The notes: generated by a model not told the origin, from the letters alone. Numbered from the stretch's first letter, positions 28,101 through 41,559 are shown. The stretch is DNA of 64,000 nt from Rhea pennata (GCF_028389875.1 NC_084678.1:11004899-11068898); one strand, 5' to 3'. A program made the numbers and translations.

Positions 28101-29097
28101 ACCAGAAAGGGGCTACATTAGATTATTCATGATGATTGCAATCAAATCTTGAAATGGCTTATCTCATTCTATAAAATATTTCTTTTTATCTAATCAGATT
28201 ACTCAATGCCTAATAAATTTAAGTGCCTCATGATAGTGAGCCACGCTAAGTAGTTTTTGTGTGAAGGAGAAGAAAGTTTTGAGCCTCTTGTTGTTCAGAT
28301 TTGGGTCACTTGCTTTACTCAGTCTAGTCTGCTTGTTCCAAACCCAAACTTGTCTTTCACTAACATTATAAATGTTTGCCCTACTCCAGACATCATGAGA
28401 CTTCTTTCTTACTGTTAAGCACACAAGTATTCAAACATCATGCGTGCGGAAACAAGACCTGCAGTTTCTCTTTCTATAACTGTCTGTACCTTTATGTATA
28501 AACAGCTTTTGGCTGGGTCATCAGTAACCCCACAAAGTCTGAGTATCTCAAAATCATCCCAGAAGTAGCAGATTCCAGAATTAGGATATTTGGCTTGCTT
28601 CTATTTTGACTTGGCAGGCTTTGAAGAAGCAACTGCTATTGCTGCTTCACAGTGAAATAACTCATCCTTCAAAATATTGATCACTCAGTCCTAATAAACC
28701 ACTCTGTACCTTGCAAACTATATTTTTCACTGTACTTGATAGATCATTCTTCTTTCAGTATGCTTTCTCTCCAGAGTTTTATCGACAAGCCTAAAATGAG
28801 TGATTTCTCAGAGCAGAGACGTGCTCTTTCTAAGAACACAGATATCTGTTAAGAAAATCTGCACTAAGATGTTCTAAAAGCACTGGTGCACGTGGGAAGT
28901 TGCATTTCACAAGCCTCTCACGACACTGCTTCTGTTGTGCATGCCAATAAAACCAGGGCACAGGCCCTGAGAGGCAAGTGCTGCCTTTATTTGGTCTTTA
29001 AGCTTTGATAGAGTATTAGCTGCTGTGTGATCTTTATTAGAAGCAAGAAAGCACTGTGTAGTCTGTCAGGCAGAGGCAGATGTGAAGCACCCTGGGC

Positions 29098-29170
29098 TTT
29101 TTTCTTTTTTTTTTCTTTCTTTCTTTCTTTCTTTTTTCTTTCTTTTTTTTTTTCCCTTTTTTTTTTTTTT
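29098..29170 (+). repeat. (TTTC)n pyrimidine tract
   Basis: About 70 bases of pure pyrimidine with TTTC units in the middle and T runs at both ends. Confidence 0.9.
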
Positions 29171-32100
29171 GGTGTTTGTTTTCACTCCTAGCAAGTTCTG
29201 ACAGCCCTGCAAACAAACATTTGACCCTATATGTATCTGTATACATTTATTTATGCCTTTTAAAATTTTTATTCACTGTACTGAGGTTATGGTCAGAAAA
29301 GCACTGCTGAAAAGATGCCCAACCTTCCCCACTATTCTTCTGACTGTCTTATTAACAACAACTTTTATTCTATCTGCTTGTACTACACAGGTACATGGAA
29401 CATTGAAGGGAAAGCATACAAACTAGATTTATGCCGGTTGCCTTCATCCACCCTGGTGACTTTTCCCATGTTATATAATAAATTAATATTTTCCTGTGCA
29501 GAGGCTGGAAGTAGCTTATCACTGTATCTTAAACCAGAGACGGTCTCTGTCCCCACTCAGCTGCTCATTGCTGCCATCTCAGAATTTGCTGGCAAGCTGC
29601 TTTTACGACTGCCTCTGGCTCATTTAGCCTGAAATCAATGAACTTAAACACTGTAAGTAAAATAAGATTCCTGCCAGCCTGGCTTATCTTGACTATAGTG
29701 GGCTAGGAAACAATCACATAAGCAACCTGGCCCACAGATAAGGCATGAGCAGAAACTCTTCAGCCTCAGCTAGGCGAAGATGTGCATGTGTGGCCTTAGT
29801 CCTAGCACACATGCACACATCACCCTGCAGTGCAAGCCTGAGTTCATACTCGGCAGTGCTCCATACGCACTCTGAAAGCCAGTGCTCTCCTTTCTGGACT
29901 GTCTGGTGTGGACGCTTAATTTCTGCTTGCAGAGTAACTTGAGCTTTGCACTGTGCTCCGGAGTGCTCCTTGCCACCTCTTTACTTCCAAGAGCGTGACT
30001 ACGTTACAAGGGTGGCACTAAGGAAAACATTCGCTTTACAAAAGTGCAGTAAGACTACCTGAATAGCTTATCCTGCCTCACTTAGACCAAGCAAAGTTAC
30101 AGGGAAATGTAATATTCTTTACTAAGCCAACTGACAAATTATTTTTCTCCCTTTCCTTACAGACAAACTTTTAAAGTAAAAAACACTTCTTCACAACTAG
30201 ACTAAGGCAGCAGCCTTCAAACTGAGTAAAGACTGAAAACAACTGCTCCAGGTTTAACTTGATAACCCTGATGATTATGTTTGAGAGAACAGAGGGTTGC
30301 TACTGGAATAGGAAGGTTTGCTCGTAAGGACAGAATATAAAAGCTTATTGTCTCTCAGGAAAAATAAACTATTAATTACCACATGTATGTAGAGACTAGC
30401 TAGGTCAGGAGTGGGGAGAAAAGAAAGCATGCCTCAAGAGCAACAGCATCTCCAAGTCTTTGATTCCAACATCCAGTAGAGCCATGAGTTTGAGAACTAA
30501 CATTTCTTTTTAGCAGTCCTTTGCAGGTTTCCCTTGAAGATCAAAGTGATATAAGACAGAGAAGTGGTGGGTGTGAATTAAGGAAAAAAAAAAAAAAAGT
30601 AAAAATGTCTCTCATAACTAGGCCTTTTGTCCACTGTAGGGTCCAAATAGGTGGAGAGTCAGAAATATACACCAAACTTTCCAACGATGAAAATACAGCA
30701 AACTGTGAGCACAAGGTCCTCAAACCATTTTTTATTTTCATTTTATCTAAGCATGTCCCCCTTCCAATAACTTCTCTTTTAACCTTGTAAAATGCTAACT
30801 GCTTCAGCCAACAGGCTTATAAACCTTTTCTTATCACTAAAGAAATCTCGATGTAATGATATGCCTGTCAGAACCAACTGAAGAACCTGAACATTTGTGT
30901 TGTTTGCACAAAAATTTTATCTGGATCCATGACTCATATCTGCCTGAACTAGAATGCTAACACCAAATACCAGGAACTACAGACACCAAGTTGAGTAGGA
31001 ACCATCCTTTATCTTTAAAGAGAGAGTTCAGAATATACTTTTTCCATAAACTGAAGTATGTATTAGTCAGTTTTTAGAAGAGGTCACCATTTTCAGTCTC
31101 AGGAACTACAGTAGTTCCCATACGAGCTTCAGCCACAAACTAGTACCCTGTTGTGTGAGCTACTGCACAAAAAGACTAAAATACTTTATAAAGACAGAAC
31201 CTCCTCAAATTTATAATTACAGTAGGAAATTAAAATTTTTCCTTTGTGACAAGAGGACATAACTGATAATGCATGCTCTATTCTGGTCCTGCTGAGTGGG
31301 CTGCTTAAACACAGCTGAATTTGCACTGGAAATAATACAGGAAATGTTGGCAAATTCTTTCTGAGCTTCAGTTAAGAGCAGGGAACAGGAATACTTTTGA
31401 CTGGTGCTGATGGCAGGATAAGAACACTTCCTCCCCTTTTCAGGCAATTGATTTGCTGTGGCTATTCTGCTGAGGTTACACTAACAATACGTTAAGGATC
31501 CTAGTTGTTCCAGTATATGCAAGGCTTTCTTATTGATAACTCACCTGTTCATCTAAGCTCAACCTATTCTGAAAGGTATGATTGCACTACTATTTTACTC
31601 ATGCAGTTATGATTTCATGTGGAATTTAATTAATTATGTACATAACTTGACAATTATGTATCTCACTAGGCAGTTAAACAGTTAGCTGATTTATATGTGA
31701 ACTGAAAGCACAGAACTAGCCGTGCAACAGTATACACATTTATGACAGAGTCTAAAGTCACAAATCAGTTGTCTTTGCTTAACTGTGTACAATTGTCAGC
31801 CACCAACCCTATTTATTTCATACCTGACATGGTTCAGTAATTTCTATTATGTAACAGCTTTCTCAACTGGATGGCGGTGTTAGGTGGGAAAGGTTTGCAA
31901 TAAAAGATTTCACAGGTTTCATGCAGAAAATTGCAAGCCATTTTCTGAGAAGGATATGGTGAGAGTAAACAGTATCTTTTTTTTCAAAGCAGTGTGGTGA
32001 AGTACCACAGGTAAGCATGTTTCCTCTCAAGCTGCCATCTGTCCCAGCACAGTCTTTTTCCCTCACTCATTATTAGAATTTCTTTCATTTCATTTTTAAC

Positions 32101-33815
32101 ATGAACAAGGCAGTAAGAAAAGAACAGTAACATATCCATAATAGCACACAAAGTACTTCCCTGTTATGGTGCAGACCAAATCTGTCTTGGCCTTTTTGTT
32201 TCTTCTGTACTTGGAAGACAAAGAGAGAAAGCAGTGGGGAATATGGTTTTTCACATACAAATTTATTTTCATTTAATTTATAAGCACTTCCGTAGTGCTT
32301 GATTAATGTCCATGTCACACTACACATACATAAATAAATTTTTAGTCAAGTTACACTTTTTTTCCCTGTCCTAGATATATTAGTTTTTGAAAAGCAACAG
32401 ATGAAGAAGCCAGAGGTCTCTCATTTCCCCTTTAGCTCATCATTACCCCCCTATTCAATGTCACTCTTTCACCTTCCTCTACCGCCCCTTACATTCACAC
32501 ATGCCTATTTAGGGCTGCCTGTGAGCACACAGAGCATATCGCTTTTTAATCAGTGGCATCCTAGAACACGTACCAAATAGAGCTCAACCTTTAGTGATGT
32601 CCTAACAGTGCAGAGCAGGAGCGCTCCTAAGCCAAATATTAAAAATTAACCAATATGGTAACATGGCTTTATTTGGGGGGAAGGAAGGTAGGACCAACAG
32701 GCACCCTGAAGAGACTGCTAGGCACAACATCCAGGCTGAGCTCTAAATTCTAACAGAAAACAAAAACAAAAAACAAAGAGGAAACAGAGGAGGAAACACA
32801 GAGGTTTGAGGATGTGTGCTATTACTCTGTACTCAGCACAAGGTCTATAGTTAAGAGAAGCCACCATTTTGCTGAGGCTGAAGTGCTAGGTACTCTGAGA
32901 ACCCCTGGGAAATGGTAGAGTACTCTTCACGGCGAACAGCTGAGCTCCAAGAACAGTCCCTTTCATTACCCTCTTTCCATGATCAGAAAGATGCTCCTCA
33001 AGGAAAGAGATGTCTTGGGAGTTCACCAAAGTGGTCCCCCCAGCGTGTTCCCCTGCAGGGCCACCCCTGGCCCGCGGTCTCCACCCTGCACCTGCAGGCA
33101 CCTCTGTCCTCCCTTCCTGATGCCTGTGTAACTGTGGATGAGGCAGGGATGGGGACTGAGCCTCCAGGTTTCTATGAATGGGACACCAGGAAAAAAACCT
33201 GCAACTGTTCAAATAGTTCCAGCGACTGAAACGTCCAAGAAACTACATCCAAGTGCCCTCTACTGGCATTGGAGAGAAAAATGTGGAAGGATAACGTGGG
33301 TGGGGAGAAAAGAGGGTGGCAGAAGGAGGGGGGAAGTGACACTAAGCAACAGTAAAAAGAAACTGTCAGTAAAGTGGGTATGGCCTGAAAACTATTAATC
33401 ACGTAGCAAACTACTTAGTTGTTGGCAGGCTGTGTTGTTAGTGTAATCTACAGCACACGCCAAGAAGCATATTGCTGGTATGAAACCAGTAACAAGCCAG
33501 GATATTGAAACAACTTCTGGTTTGGGGGTGGGGAAGGAAGGGGGAGATATTGAAATTTGTTTTAAAGTAAAGTGTTCTCTGTACTTCTGATACAGCCGCT
33601 CACTTATTTTCTTATTTCACATTGGAAAAATCAGTGGGCGACGTAAGGAAGAAAAATTTTGATTCTTCAGTACTTAATGTCTTTATTTGAAAGCTGAGGA
33701 AAGCAGTTGTGCAACAATGACATTACCACATGAATCTAGTCCTGGAAGAAATTATATCATTCATGTGTGCTTATGGGAACTTAATCCATGAGGTCCCAGG
33801 AATGCTGGGATCGTA

Positions 33816-33844
33816 TGTGTGTACATGCACGCACACACACACAC
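33816..33844 (+). repeat. (TG/CA)n microsatellite
   Basis: A short TG run turns through acatgcacg into (CA)n, giving a small inverted TG/CA arrangement. Confidence 0.75.
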
Positions 33845-35894
33845 TGACAGAACAGTTCATGGAAAATCTGTTTCAGACAGTCATTTTTGGATAGAGCAAC
33901 TCATTCTTGCCCTGTTAGAAGATCAGTTTGTACAACTGTACTGGTATAACCATGCTGACATTTAGCAAATTTGCAAGATTAAGAAATATTGTGTAACATA
34001 CAGTTGTAACAGTAATGCATAGGATTTTATCAACTGCCTCAGTAACAATTAAAACAAACCTAAAAATATTAAAGACAAAGTGACAAACTGCAATAGAAGT
34101 GCAGGGCTACGTAACAAAAGAGAGTTTAAAGGAAATTCAGACAGCAAACCTAGGTCTATTGGGGGTTAAAATATATATAATTCTGGGAAAATGCTTCTGA
34201 ATTCCTGTAATAACAGCAGCACTTTTATTCAGATTTATTTAGAGATCCTGTCAAAAATGGAAGAGTCACAAGGCATTTATATGGCCCAAAGACACTGGGG
34301 AAGTGAAGATGAGAACAGGAGAATGGGACTGCGAAGGAGTTTAGCTGCAGCGTAAGAAAGCAACTTGAAGAAGTGACAATTTTGTCTGCTTTTCTACTAG
34401 GAAGGCAGCGAAGGAGACTGCTCTGTACAACCTGAATAGGACTAGATGGGATTGCACTTTCTCACTGCAAGACGATGTGACGATGACAAATCTGTGTACT
34501 ATCTCATTTTTTCCCTGCTATATCCAAAATCAGTTTCAGAAATACCACATGCTAAGTAGCTAGGTAAGTAGCTACAATATTTATCATACTCTGAGAGGAC
34601 AAATGATTTGCTTCATTGCATCCACTCTACTCTGTGATTCTAATAAATTAAATTAGGTTTAGGTAATCCTGATCTATACCCATTTAATTACAGTAAAGAC
34701 CAAAAAAAAAAAAAGTCAATTTCTGACATCTAAATTATCTTAACACATGTTGAAGCCTACTAGAATGGTGACAAGACCTTGTGTGAAATCAGGTTGCTGT
34801 GTTTTTATACACAAACACACACATACTTATTAGATATTTGAGTGAAACTTGACGTGAGGATTGAGTTCTCAGAAACTACCAAAAACAAATCAGCCACAGA
34901 GAACTACTGCCCTAAGAGCTTAAAATCTCAGTCACCTTTCTGATAAAAAAAATCTCCTGGTAGCCAGGTAGCTTAGGGTGTCTTTCTGAACAAAACACAT
35001 GTTGATATTTGATTTCTCCCTTTAATAGTGTCCGTCTGTGGAAACAGCTGCTAATACACATGCATGAAAGTAATAATCTTATTTTCAATACCAAGGATTC
35101 TTTTATCTGCTTTAATATCTCACTGCTGGGAATAGGTTGTGCACATGTTTCTACAGCAGCTTCTTTGCAGTCTATTTTACTGTGAACACCTCCTTTTAGC
35201 ACCGTCCTTTTTCTGTCTGAGCTGATTCTTTATACAGAGTTCAGCAATATTAGTTTTAGGTAATGTTCATCATCTGGCCCAAGCCTAAACCTCCTCATGG
35301 GCCAGATACTAAATCATAAATATCGCAAGATTAGTTCTGATAATGAAAATTGAGTATCTTATCAAATGCAACAGGAAAATTCTATTTTGCCTAAGCTTGG
35401 ATACATCTCATTTGAACACTGACTGCATTTGAATTAGGGCTATGGTGAGGCTGGAAATGTTGTCCCTGGAGGCAGCTATTAAACTTGTCCTCTGGGGATA
35501 CATCTCACGTGTGACACACACTGAGAAAAGTCAAATTAAACACTCACATAAATGTAGCTATCTTTCTTTGCATGTTCCATGTGTATTATTCCGAGAAGAA
35601 TCCAGCTTGTTCCTGCAGGGTGCAGACAGTTTTTCACTTGGCATGGAAGTCACAGGTTTTGAGAGCTCCCATGAGCAGCCTGCAGAGGATAAGCAAGTCT
35701 ACAGTCCCATTTTGGCTCTCTTACAAAAGATGATGTATAAGGCCTCCCATCTGCCCAATATTTCACTAAGAAGAGGCTATGAGAAAAACAGACATCAGTG
35801 CACTAAGCATGCTTCATTTTCCACCCCTTCCAGTGGGATGGCAGAAATCTAGAAAGGGCTGGTTCACAGCAGATGATGTTCAGGGCACTGCAGT

Positions 35895-35975
35895 AGCCAT
35901 TAGGTTAGTTCTCAGAATCACAGGCTCCCTGGTACCTAGCAATACGAAAAGGCCTTCAGGATGACCTAATGTTGC
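35895..35975 (-). mobile_element. Possible CR1 3' end remnant
   Basis: The plus strand reads cagaatcacaggctccctgg and then ggccttcaggatgacctaat, which loosely fits the reverse complement of a CR1 tail (agaatcatagaat...gaccttcaggatcatctagt). The match is short and broken, so this is tentative. Confidence 0.25.
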
Positions 35976-38900
35976 CATGATCCTCCTTGCACAACAAATT
36001 CATGCTAGGAATAGCAGTACAGGATCTCCTCTCACTAATGCACATCACACTTTCACTGCACCTCAAATTCCCCTCCCCCGTTGGGCAATGATATTTCAGC
36101 ACCTTCTTAATCTTCAGCTTTAATGTAAGGAAGCCCTATTACATCTATCATGTACAAAGAAGTATGAGAACAATAATACATTATCGTACTGGAGGTGTCT
36201 ATTTTGAAGATAGACATTACATTAACTTACAAAAGATGATCTTTACAGCCAGAGAAGATTTATTCTTTTGGTTGAGCAAATTGTTAACAGCAGGATGCAA
36301 ATTCAGACTAGCAACCTGAATGAAGATCTCATTTTAAGTATCTAAGACGTTTCTTAGTGATAATGAGTGTATTACTCTCATTGGTTATAATTCTCATCTT
36401 GGATTGCAAACTGAGATCTTTCTTACTCGTTGTTAGGGCAGAGCTCAACTAGATGTATTAAGAGTATTAAGAGGAAGTCAGGCGAAAAAAAAAAAGAAAA
36501 ACCCCACAACAGAAAAAAACACGTCAGAAGCAGATTATACTAAAATGTCCCTGGAGCTATAAGTCCAATACAAAACGAACTTACCATATTTTTCAACTTT
36601 TATATAAATCAATACTACGGATTCATGTAGAGTCAAATAGGGGAAAAAATTCAAAAGAAGCAAGAAGTTTGAAAACATGCCAATAATGTCAGTAATGACC
36701 TTTAAAATATCTCACTGGCAAAGAATCAGCATTTATGAAAGGTTAAGTTCTTTGAAAAGTTACAAGCTGAGTACCCCAAAATTGAAGCATCCATAATCAT
36801 TAGTTGCTTAGGAAATTCTTGGCAAATGTGTGTGCACAAGAACAAAGATACATCTGTGAACAAAAAGGAATACTTTCTGCAAAACCCTAAATGCTATTTC
36901 CATCCTAGAATATAGACATTTATAAGTAATTCTGCCAGTAACCAGCAGTAATTTTAGTACAATGTTTGTTTCCAAGTAGTTGAAAGCACCTTGTTGAAAG
37001 ACTTACTCTTGTGTCATTGACTAGGAATAGTAACTGCCATCTTTTACCCTGTCCACAGCAATTACAATTTTTTTTCCCCTAAAACTAGAAAAATAAGGCA
37101 TAGATTTAATGGAAAGAGAGTAAATTTTTCTAAATTCTTCTCCTTTCAGCATATGGATCACTTTCAGATTTCTCCAAGCTAGAACAATATGCTGTATAGG
37201 AGACAAGATGACAAATGCTTAATTTTGGGTTCAGTTAAAACAAACAACTTCTCTAAATGCACATGCTTTGTTTCAAAGTGACATTTGTTAAAAGCCTCAG
37301 TGTCCATATGATATTACATCACCGCAGGTCAGCTATCATGACTGGCACTGTGACATGGAAAAATGAAAGAATGCAGATTTGCCTTAACCCTTGTTGTTCC
37401 ACACCTACTGTGAGCTCTGGACACACTATATAATTTAGGTTCCTTTTTCACTGCTTCTAAACCTCTTCACAGCAGACTATGCACTTACGGCAGACTATGA
37501 ATTTAAAATCTGTAGAGATTTTTGCTTACTGAAAAAGAATAACATAAAATATAAGATTAATCCAGTAACCACTTAAAAGTAGACTAAACTACTGACTACA
37601 CAGTGCACACAAGAAAACGGTATTTCATCCCGTCTGGCACTTTCTGATGCAAACTTTCCAAAATCCAGCGTCATTCTCTGACATCAAGATGTTCAATGCA
37701 AACATTGTTTAGTTCTGTCAGTAAAGCTTCACAGTGACATATTCTCTATGCAAAAAACACCAGAGTTTTTTAGAGAGAAAGGCAACTTAAAAAGTAAGCT
37801 TGTTATTCCTGTAATGAATGTTCCTATGTACTTTGGGGCTTCAGTAAATTTACATTTTAGTATTGCTATTCACCTTTAAATAAATATTGATTGAGGTTAA
37901 AGTTGTTTATGTTTTCAGAGTTGAAGCTAGGCTGCCAAGTTCACGTTTAGGCTTCTAACAAAAAGGAATGAGAGCATATTACTTTACTGGGTTACAGGTG
38001 CACAACACTTCTGAAAATGTCATTTTTTTTTTAATGAGCCCATGAACAAAGGCATTGCCACAGCATATCCAGACAAATTACACCACAAACTCCAGAAGAG
38101 GCTAAACTTAGAGAAGTTTATCAAGGACTGATATTCTCCTTTGGAGGCCATAAACAGATCCCACGTGAAAGAGTGAACACACATTCCACATGGAAAAGCC
38201 AACAAAACAATCCCATGCTTGCCTGGTTCATGAGGGAAGGTTCAGTAAACTGCAGTCCCTAGCTAGTCCTGACTGAACCAGGCCTTTCCTCTGGCAGCTA
38301 ATGTTCTAGCTCTGCTCGCCTTCCCAATCCCTTCCTAAGGAGCTTAATCCTTCTCAGCCATGCGTATATGAACACCCACTAGACTAACTGAGCCCACTGC
38401 AGTAATTAACCCTTGCGAGCTCACTGTGGGACATCTGCAACAGCAGATTGAGAGAAGACTAAGACCTAGTTAGTTTTTATCTGAAAGTTTTACTGGCAGG
38501 ATTGCATGGAGGTGAGAGGGTGGGAGAAAGGAGCAGAGAATTTTGATTGTGAACTACAGTAAATTACTGACAATAGCCCTAGTGAGGTTTTAGTCGTACT
38601 GGTATTAAATTGATGTAGTCCACATCTCTGGTAGGGATGCTTTCCTGCAGTAGTAGCAGTACAATTACTTAAATCACCAAAATGTTCGTGGTATGCACTG
38701 CTAGCATATTTTTCGGATACAGGGTATATCTGCTTCTCTTCTGTTTCCATAACACCTAAGACCAGGCACTGCTCCATGAGGGAGACATTCAGAGTCAATA
38801 AGCGATATTGTAGTTATCCAGCCTTGATTACTGAATTTGACTAAAGATGCCTACTAATTCGTGCTGCAGACATTTAAGAGGTTACCTTTTCAGCTGCTTA

Positions 38901-40698
38901 TTCTATTCTGTAGGCAAGTGGCAGATCTGACATCCTTTCAGTCATCTTAGGTCACACCCAGGGATTTTAGCTTGAACAGAGATAAAAACACAAGCTTGTG
39001 AAATGCTTTAGCTGAGGAAACAGCATTGGTTTACTTCTGCAAGACTCCTACAGGGCTTCCAGAAAACATCACTAGACTTTAGAGACTCTCCAGGTACCTA
39101 TCTAGATATTTATATAACCCTGATCTCCACAGCAACCAAGCATGATGCACATTCATACATAACTTAGTATCACCTCCAGAGTGGTGACAACAAGCACTTC
39201 TCTACTTATGATCATATATTTACTAGAAATAGTGTAAACTATGTGGAGATTGGAATTTATGGTCTTATGTACAGAGGTGGAGTGAGAAGGCTTGAAAAGG
39301 AACAGATACAGCATCAGAAGCAGGCAGCAGGACAACTGCAACATGAGCTGTAGCAGTTCCTAGGCTTCTTACTGTGATAGCGATTACAGTGCAGTGCGCT
39401 GCCCTGTTAACCCACACTCCCTCCAAACCCATACAGACGGAGTCTGAAGCCAGCTCCTTGCAAAACCCAAAACACTATTCCAAACTCTTTCTTCACTCCC
39501 TTGAAGGGGGATCTTGCAGCGATGCCTGAATGCAGCACTTTATGGCAACATGCCTGCAGAGGAATCATGACAGCAGTGTTTTGACTTGGGCCTTCTAAAG
39601 TGAATGAGTGATAGGAAGATTTTTAGATCTAGCAGACAGACATATGTTCTTATTTCTATCAGTCTTTTGCTTATCAAGGATTATATAATCTACTTGTGTA
39701 GGAACAGGTCATTTGATAATTACATGTTTTTCCAATAGTGTAAACCAGGGTTTAAAAAAAATCTTCAGAGACCACTTGCAAATTTTTGCACAAGCAGTTC
39801 TTTTTTTCCTCCACATCAGCACACCCCCTGTCACTTATCAAATGCTGCAAAGGGAAAGATTCCTATGATGTCAGTGCCTCAACATATCAAGATGTTTCTC
39901 TCATTTACTTGAGTAATACAATTTCAGTTTATACCAACTAAGACTGTATTTCCCCAGTTGACTAGAAACTGCTGACAGAAAAAAAAAGTGAAAACTCTGC
40001 AAATTAATCCTCGCTTCCCTTGTATTTTCCAAACAGCTCTAATGAAGAGCTCACAAACATCCTTAAAATTTGCATAGTACTGCAGCAGAGATGAGTTTGC
40101 AAATTCTAATCATGTTTCGAGTGTCCTCGAAGACTGAGTCTGATTGTATCCAGGGCCTGTTTTTATCACTCTCCATGTATTGCAAGAAACACAAAGGACC
40201 TTACTCTTACTCTGTGCAAAGGTAACTGAGGGGGTAGTGTCAAATGCTGCATCACCTGCTTACAGTGGGATGTGATAAAAAAGGAATTTGGACTTTGTAC
40301 CTTTCCGGTTTAAAAGCAAATCGTCAATGTTTCCTGTGCAGCAGGCTGTTTTCCTATACAGTTTAGTAGGTGACAAATTTAATAGGAAATGATTAAGTAA
40401 AAGCAAAGCATGTTGATAAGAGATATATTCTTCTTCAAGGCTTCTGATAATTTGTTTTCAACAAATAATACAATCTTTAAGGAATTTATACACATCTTCA
40501 GCCTCTGTCAAGGCTGGTGCAGAATTTCCTGTTTTTGTGTTCCCAGAACTGCTAAGCTGCTGAAGCTGCCAGTAAAGACCTGGGGTGTTTTATCCAGAAG
40601 AGGTGGAGTCGATGGTATATCCACGCTCTTGACTGATACTCCCAAACAAGTGTACAGAAATCAGAGCTATTCCATCCGCAGCCGCAAAAACGGGGTCA

Positions 40699-40719
40699 GT
40701 TCCCACAGCCTGTGGGAAC
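40699..40719. promoter_or_regulatory. Palindromic pair of RBPJ/CSL-type sites
   Basis: The sequence GTTCCCACAG-C-CTGTGGGAAC is a perfect inverted repeat with 10-base arms and a single central base. Each arm contains TGTGGGAA, the core recognised by RBPJ (CSL), the DNA-binding partner of Notch. The two sites face each other, three bases apart when counted between the 8-base cores. It sits about 40 bases outside the CpG island. Binding is inferred from the motif only. Confidence 0.45.
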
Positions 40720-40739
40720 CTGTGCTGCGAACCCTTCCT

Positions 40740-41545
40740 GTCCATCTTTTGTCACGCTGCCCCTTTCGTGCACGACGCGGCGGCCGTTGCTGCCGACGCC
40801 ATCTCAAAGCCCGCTGTAAGCGCTCCCGGGTAGGAAGGCGCTCGGCGGCCTTCAAGCACGCTCCAAGCCCCGGGGGCGGAGGTAGCGGGGTGAAACGCAG
40901 ACGCGCCGGCCGCCAGCCCTGCTACTCGCCCGCACGCTTTGGTTCTGCCTCGGCGCCAGCAAACCCCAACCCAAAACCTTGGCCTCCTGCCGTGCTCCGA
41001 GGCGCTCTTCAGGCTCCTGACGGAGGCGGCGCCGGGCCGAGGGCGGGCAGCGGCCCGGCTGGGTCAGCGCGCCGAAGCCGCAGATGGCGGGCCGGCTTGG
41101 GGCATCCCCGCCGGAGCACCGGCACGCTGCGGCGGACCGAGAAAGGCCACGGAGACGCCTCCGGGCTGCTCCCGAGCGGCGCCCGCTGCTCTGGCGTCCA
41201 CGCGAGAAGCAGCAGTCGTGCGCGCCGGCCACGCGCCTGGCGCCCTCCCCTCACGCCCCGCCGCCATTTTGCGGCCCCCAGCAAGGCCCTCCTCCGCAGA
41301 CCTCCCGCAGAAGGCAGCCGGGTGCCGGGGCGCCGGCCGCAGCCCCCCCGAAGCCTACCTGAGCGCACGCCGCTCCGCTGCCTCGGTTTCCCCCCCACCG
41401 TGGGGCAGCGCCCCCGCGGCCCCCAGCGTCACGGGACACGGCGGCGTGGCAGCCCCACGGAGACGCGGCCTGGGCCAGGCCCGGGCCAGCGTGGCCGTCT
41501 GCGCACAGGCCCCAGCCTGCGGAGAACCGCCGCGCTCTTCCTCGC
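40740..41545. promoter_or_regulatory. CpG island, orphan promoter candidate
   Basis: The base composition changes abruptly from AT-rich to very GC-rich for about 800 bases, with dense CpG, then falls back just as sharply. Long frames cross it on both strands, but their peptides are the Arg/Ala/Gly/Pro-rich kind that GC-rich DNA produces by chance. Promoter-type signals are present: a YY1-type AAAATGGCGGC on the minus strand (41260-41270), agatggcggg on the plus strand (41082-41091), and GC boxes. Good splice donors lie at each side: CTG|gtaagag on the plus strand at 41557/41558 and CAG|gtaggc on the minus strand at 41359/41358. In birds such islands nearly always mark a promoter. Which transcript starts here is unknown; a lncRNA or a far 5' exon of ZNF217 are the main options. 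Confidence 0.8.
41260..41270 (-). promoter_or_regulatory. YY1-type motif, minus orientation
   Basis: Minus-strand AAAATGGCGGC fits the YY1 core-promoter motif, which usually lies just downstream of the start site and points along transcription. That would put a leftward start near 41280-41300. A second, weaker copy at 41082-41091 points right. Confidence 0.45.
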
Positions 41546-41559
41546 TTGTTTGGTCTGGT

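Larger units (their letters stand above)
22520..40690. other. Intergenic, no gene supported
   Basis: No coding exon is supported. It contains an old CR1 copy (24885-25115), a pyrimidine tract (29098-29170), CA/TG microsatellites, possible old repeats (23320-23395 and 35895-35975) and a locally GC-rich patch at 33000-33180. ZNF217, expected next on this side from amniote gene order, has no coding exon here. Confidence 0.65.

Noticed and set aside
35442..35852. 136-codon plus-strand open frame
   Set aside because: No known family, no coding-like composition, and it ends beside a possible CR1 remnant.
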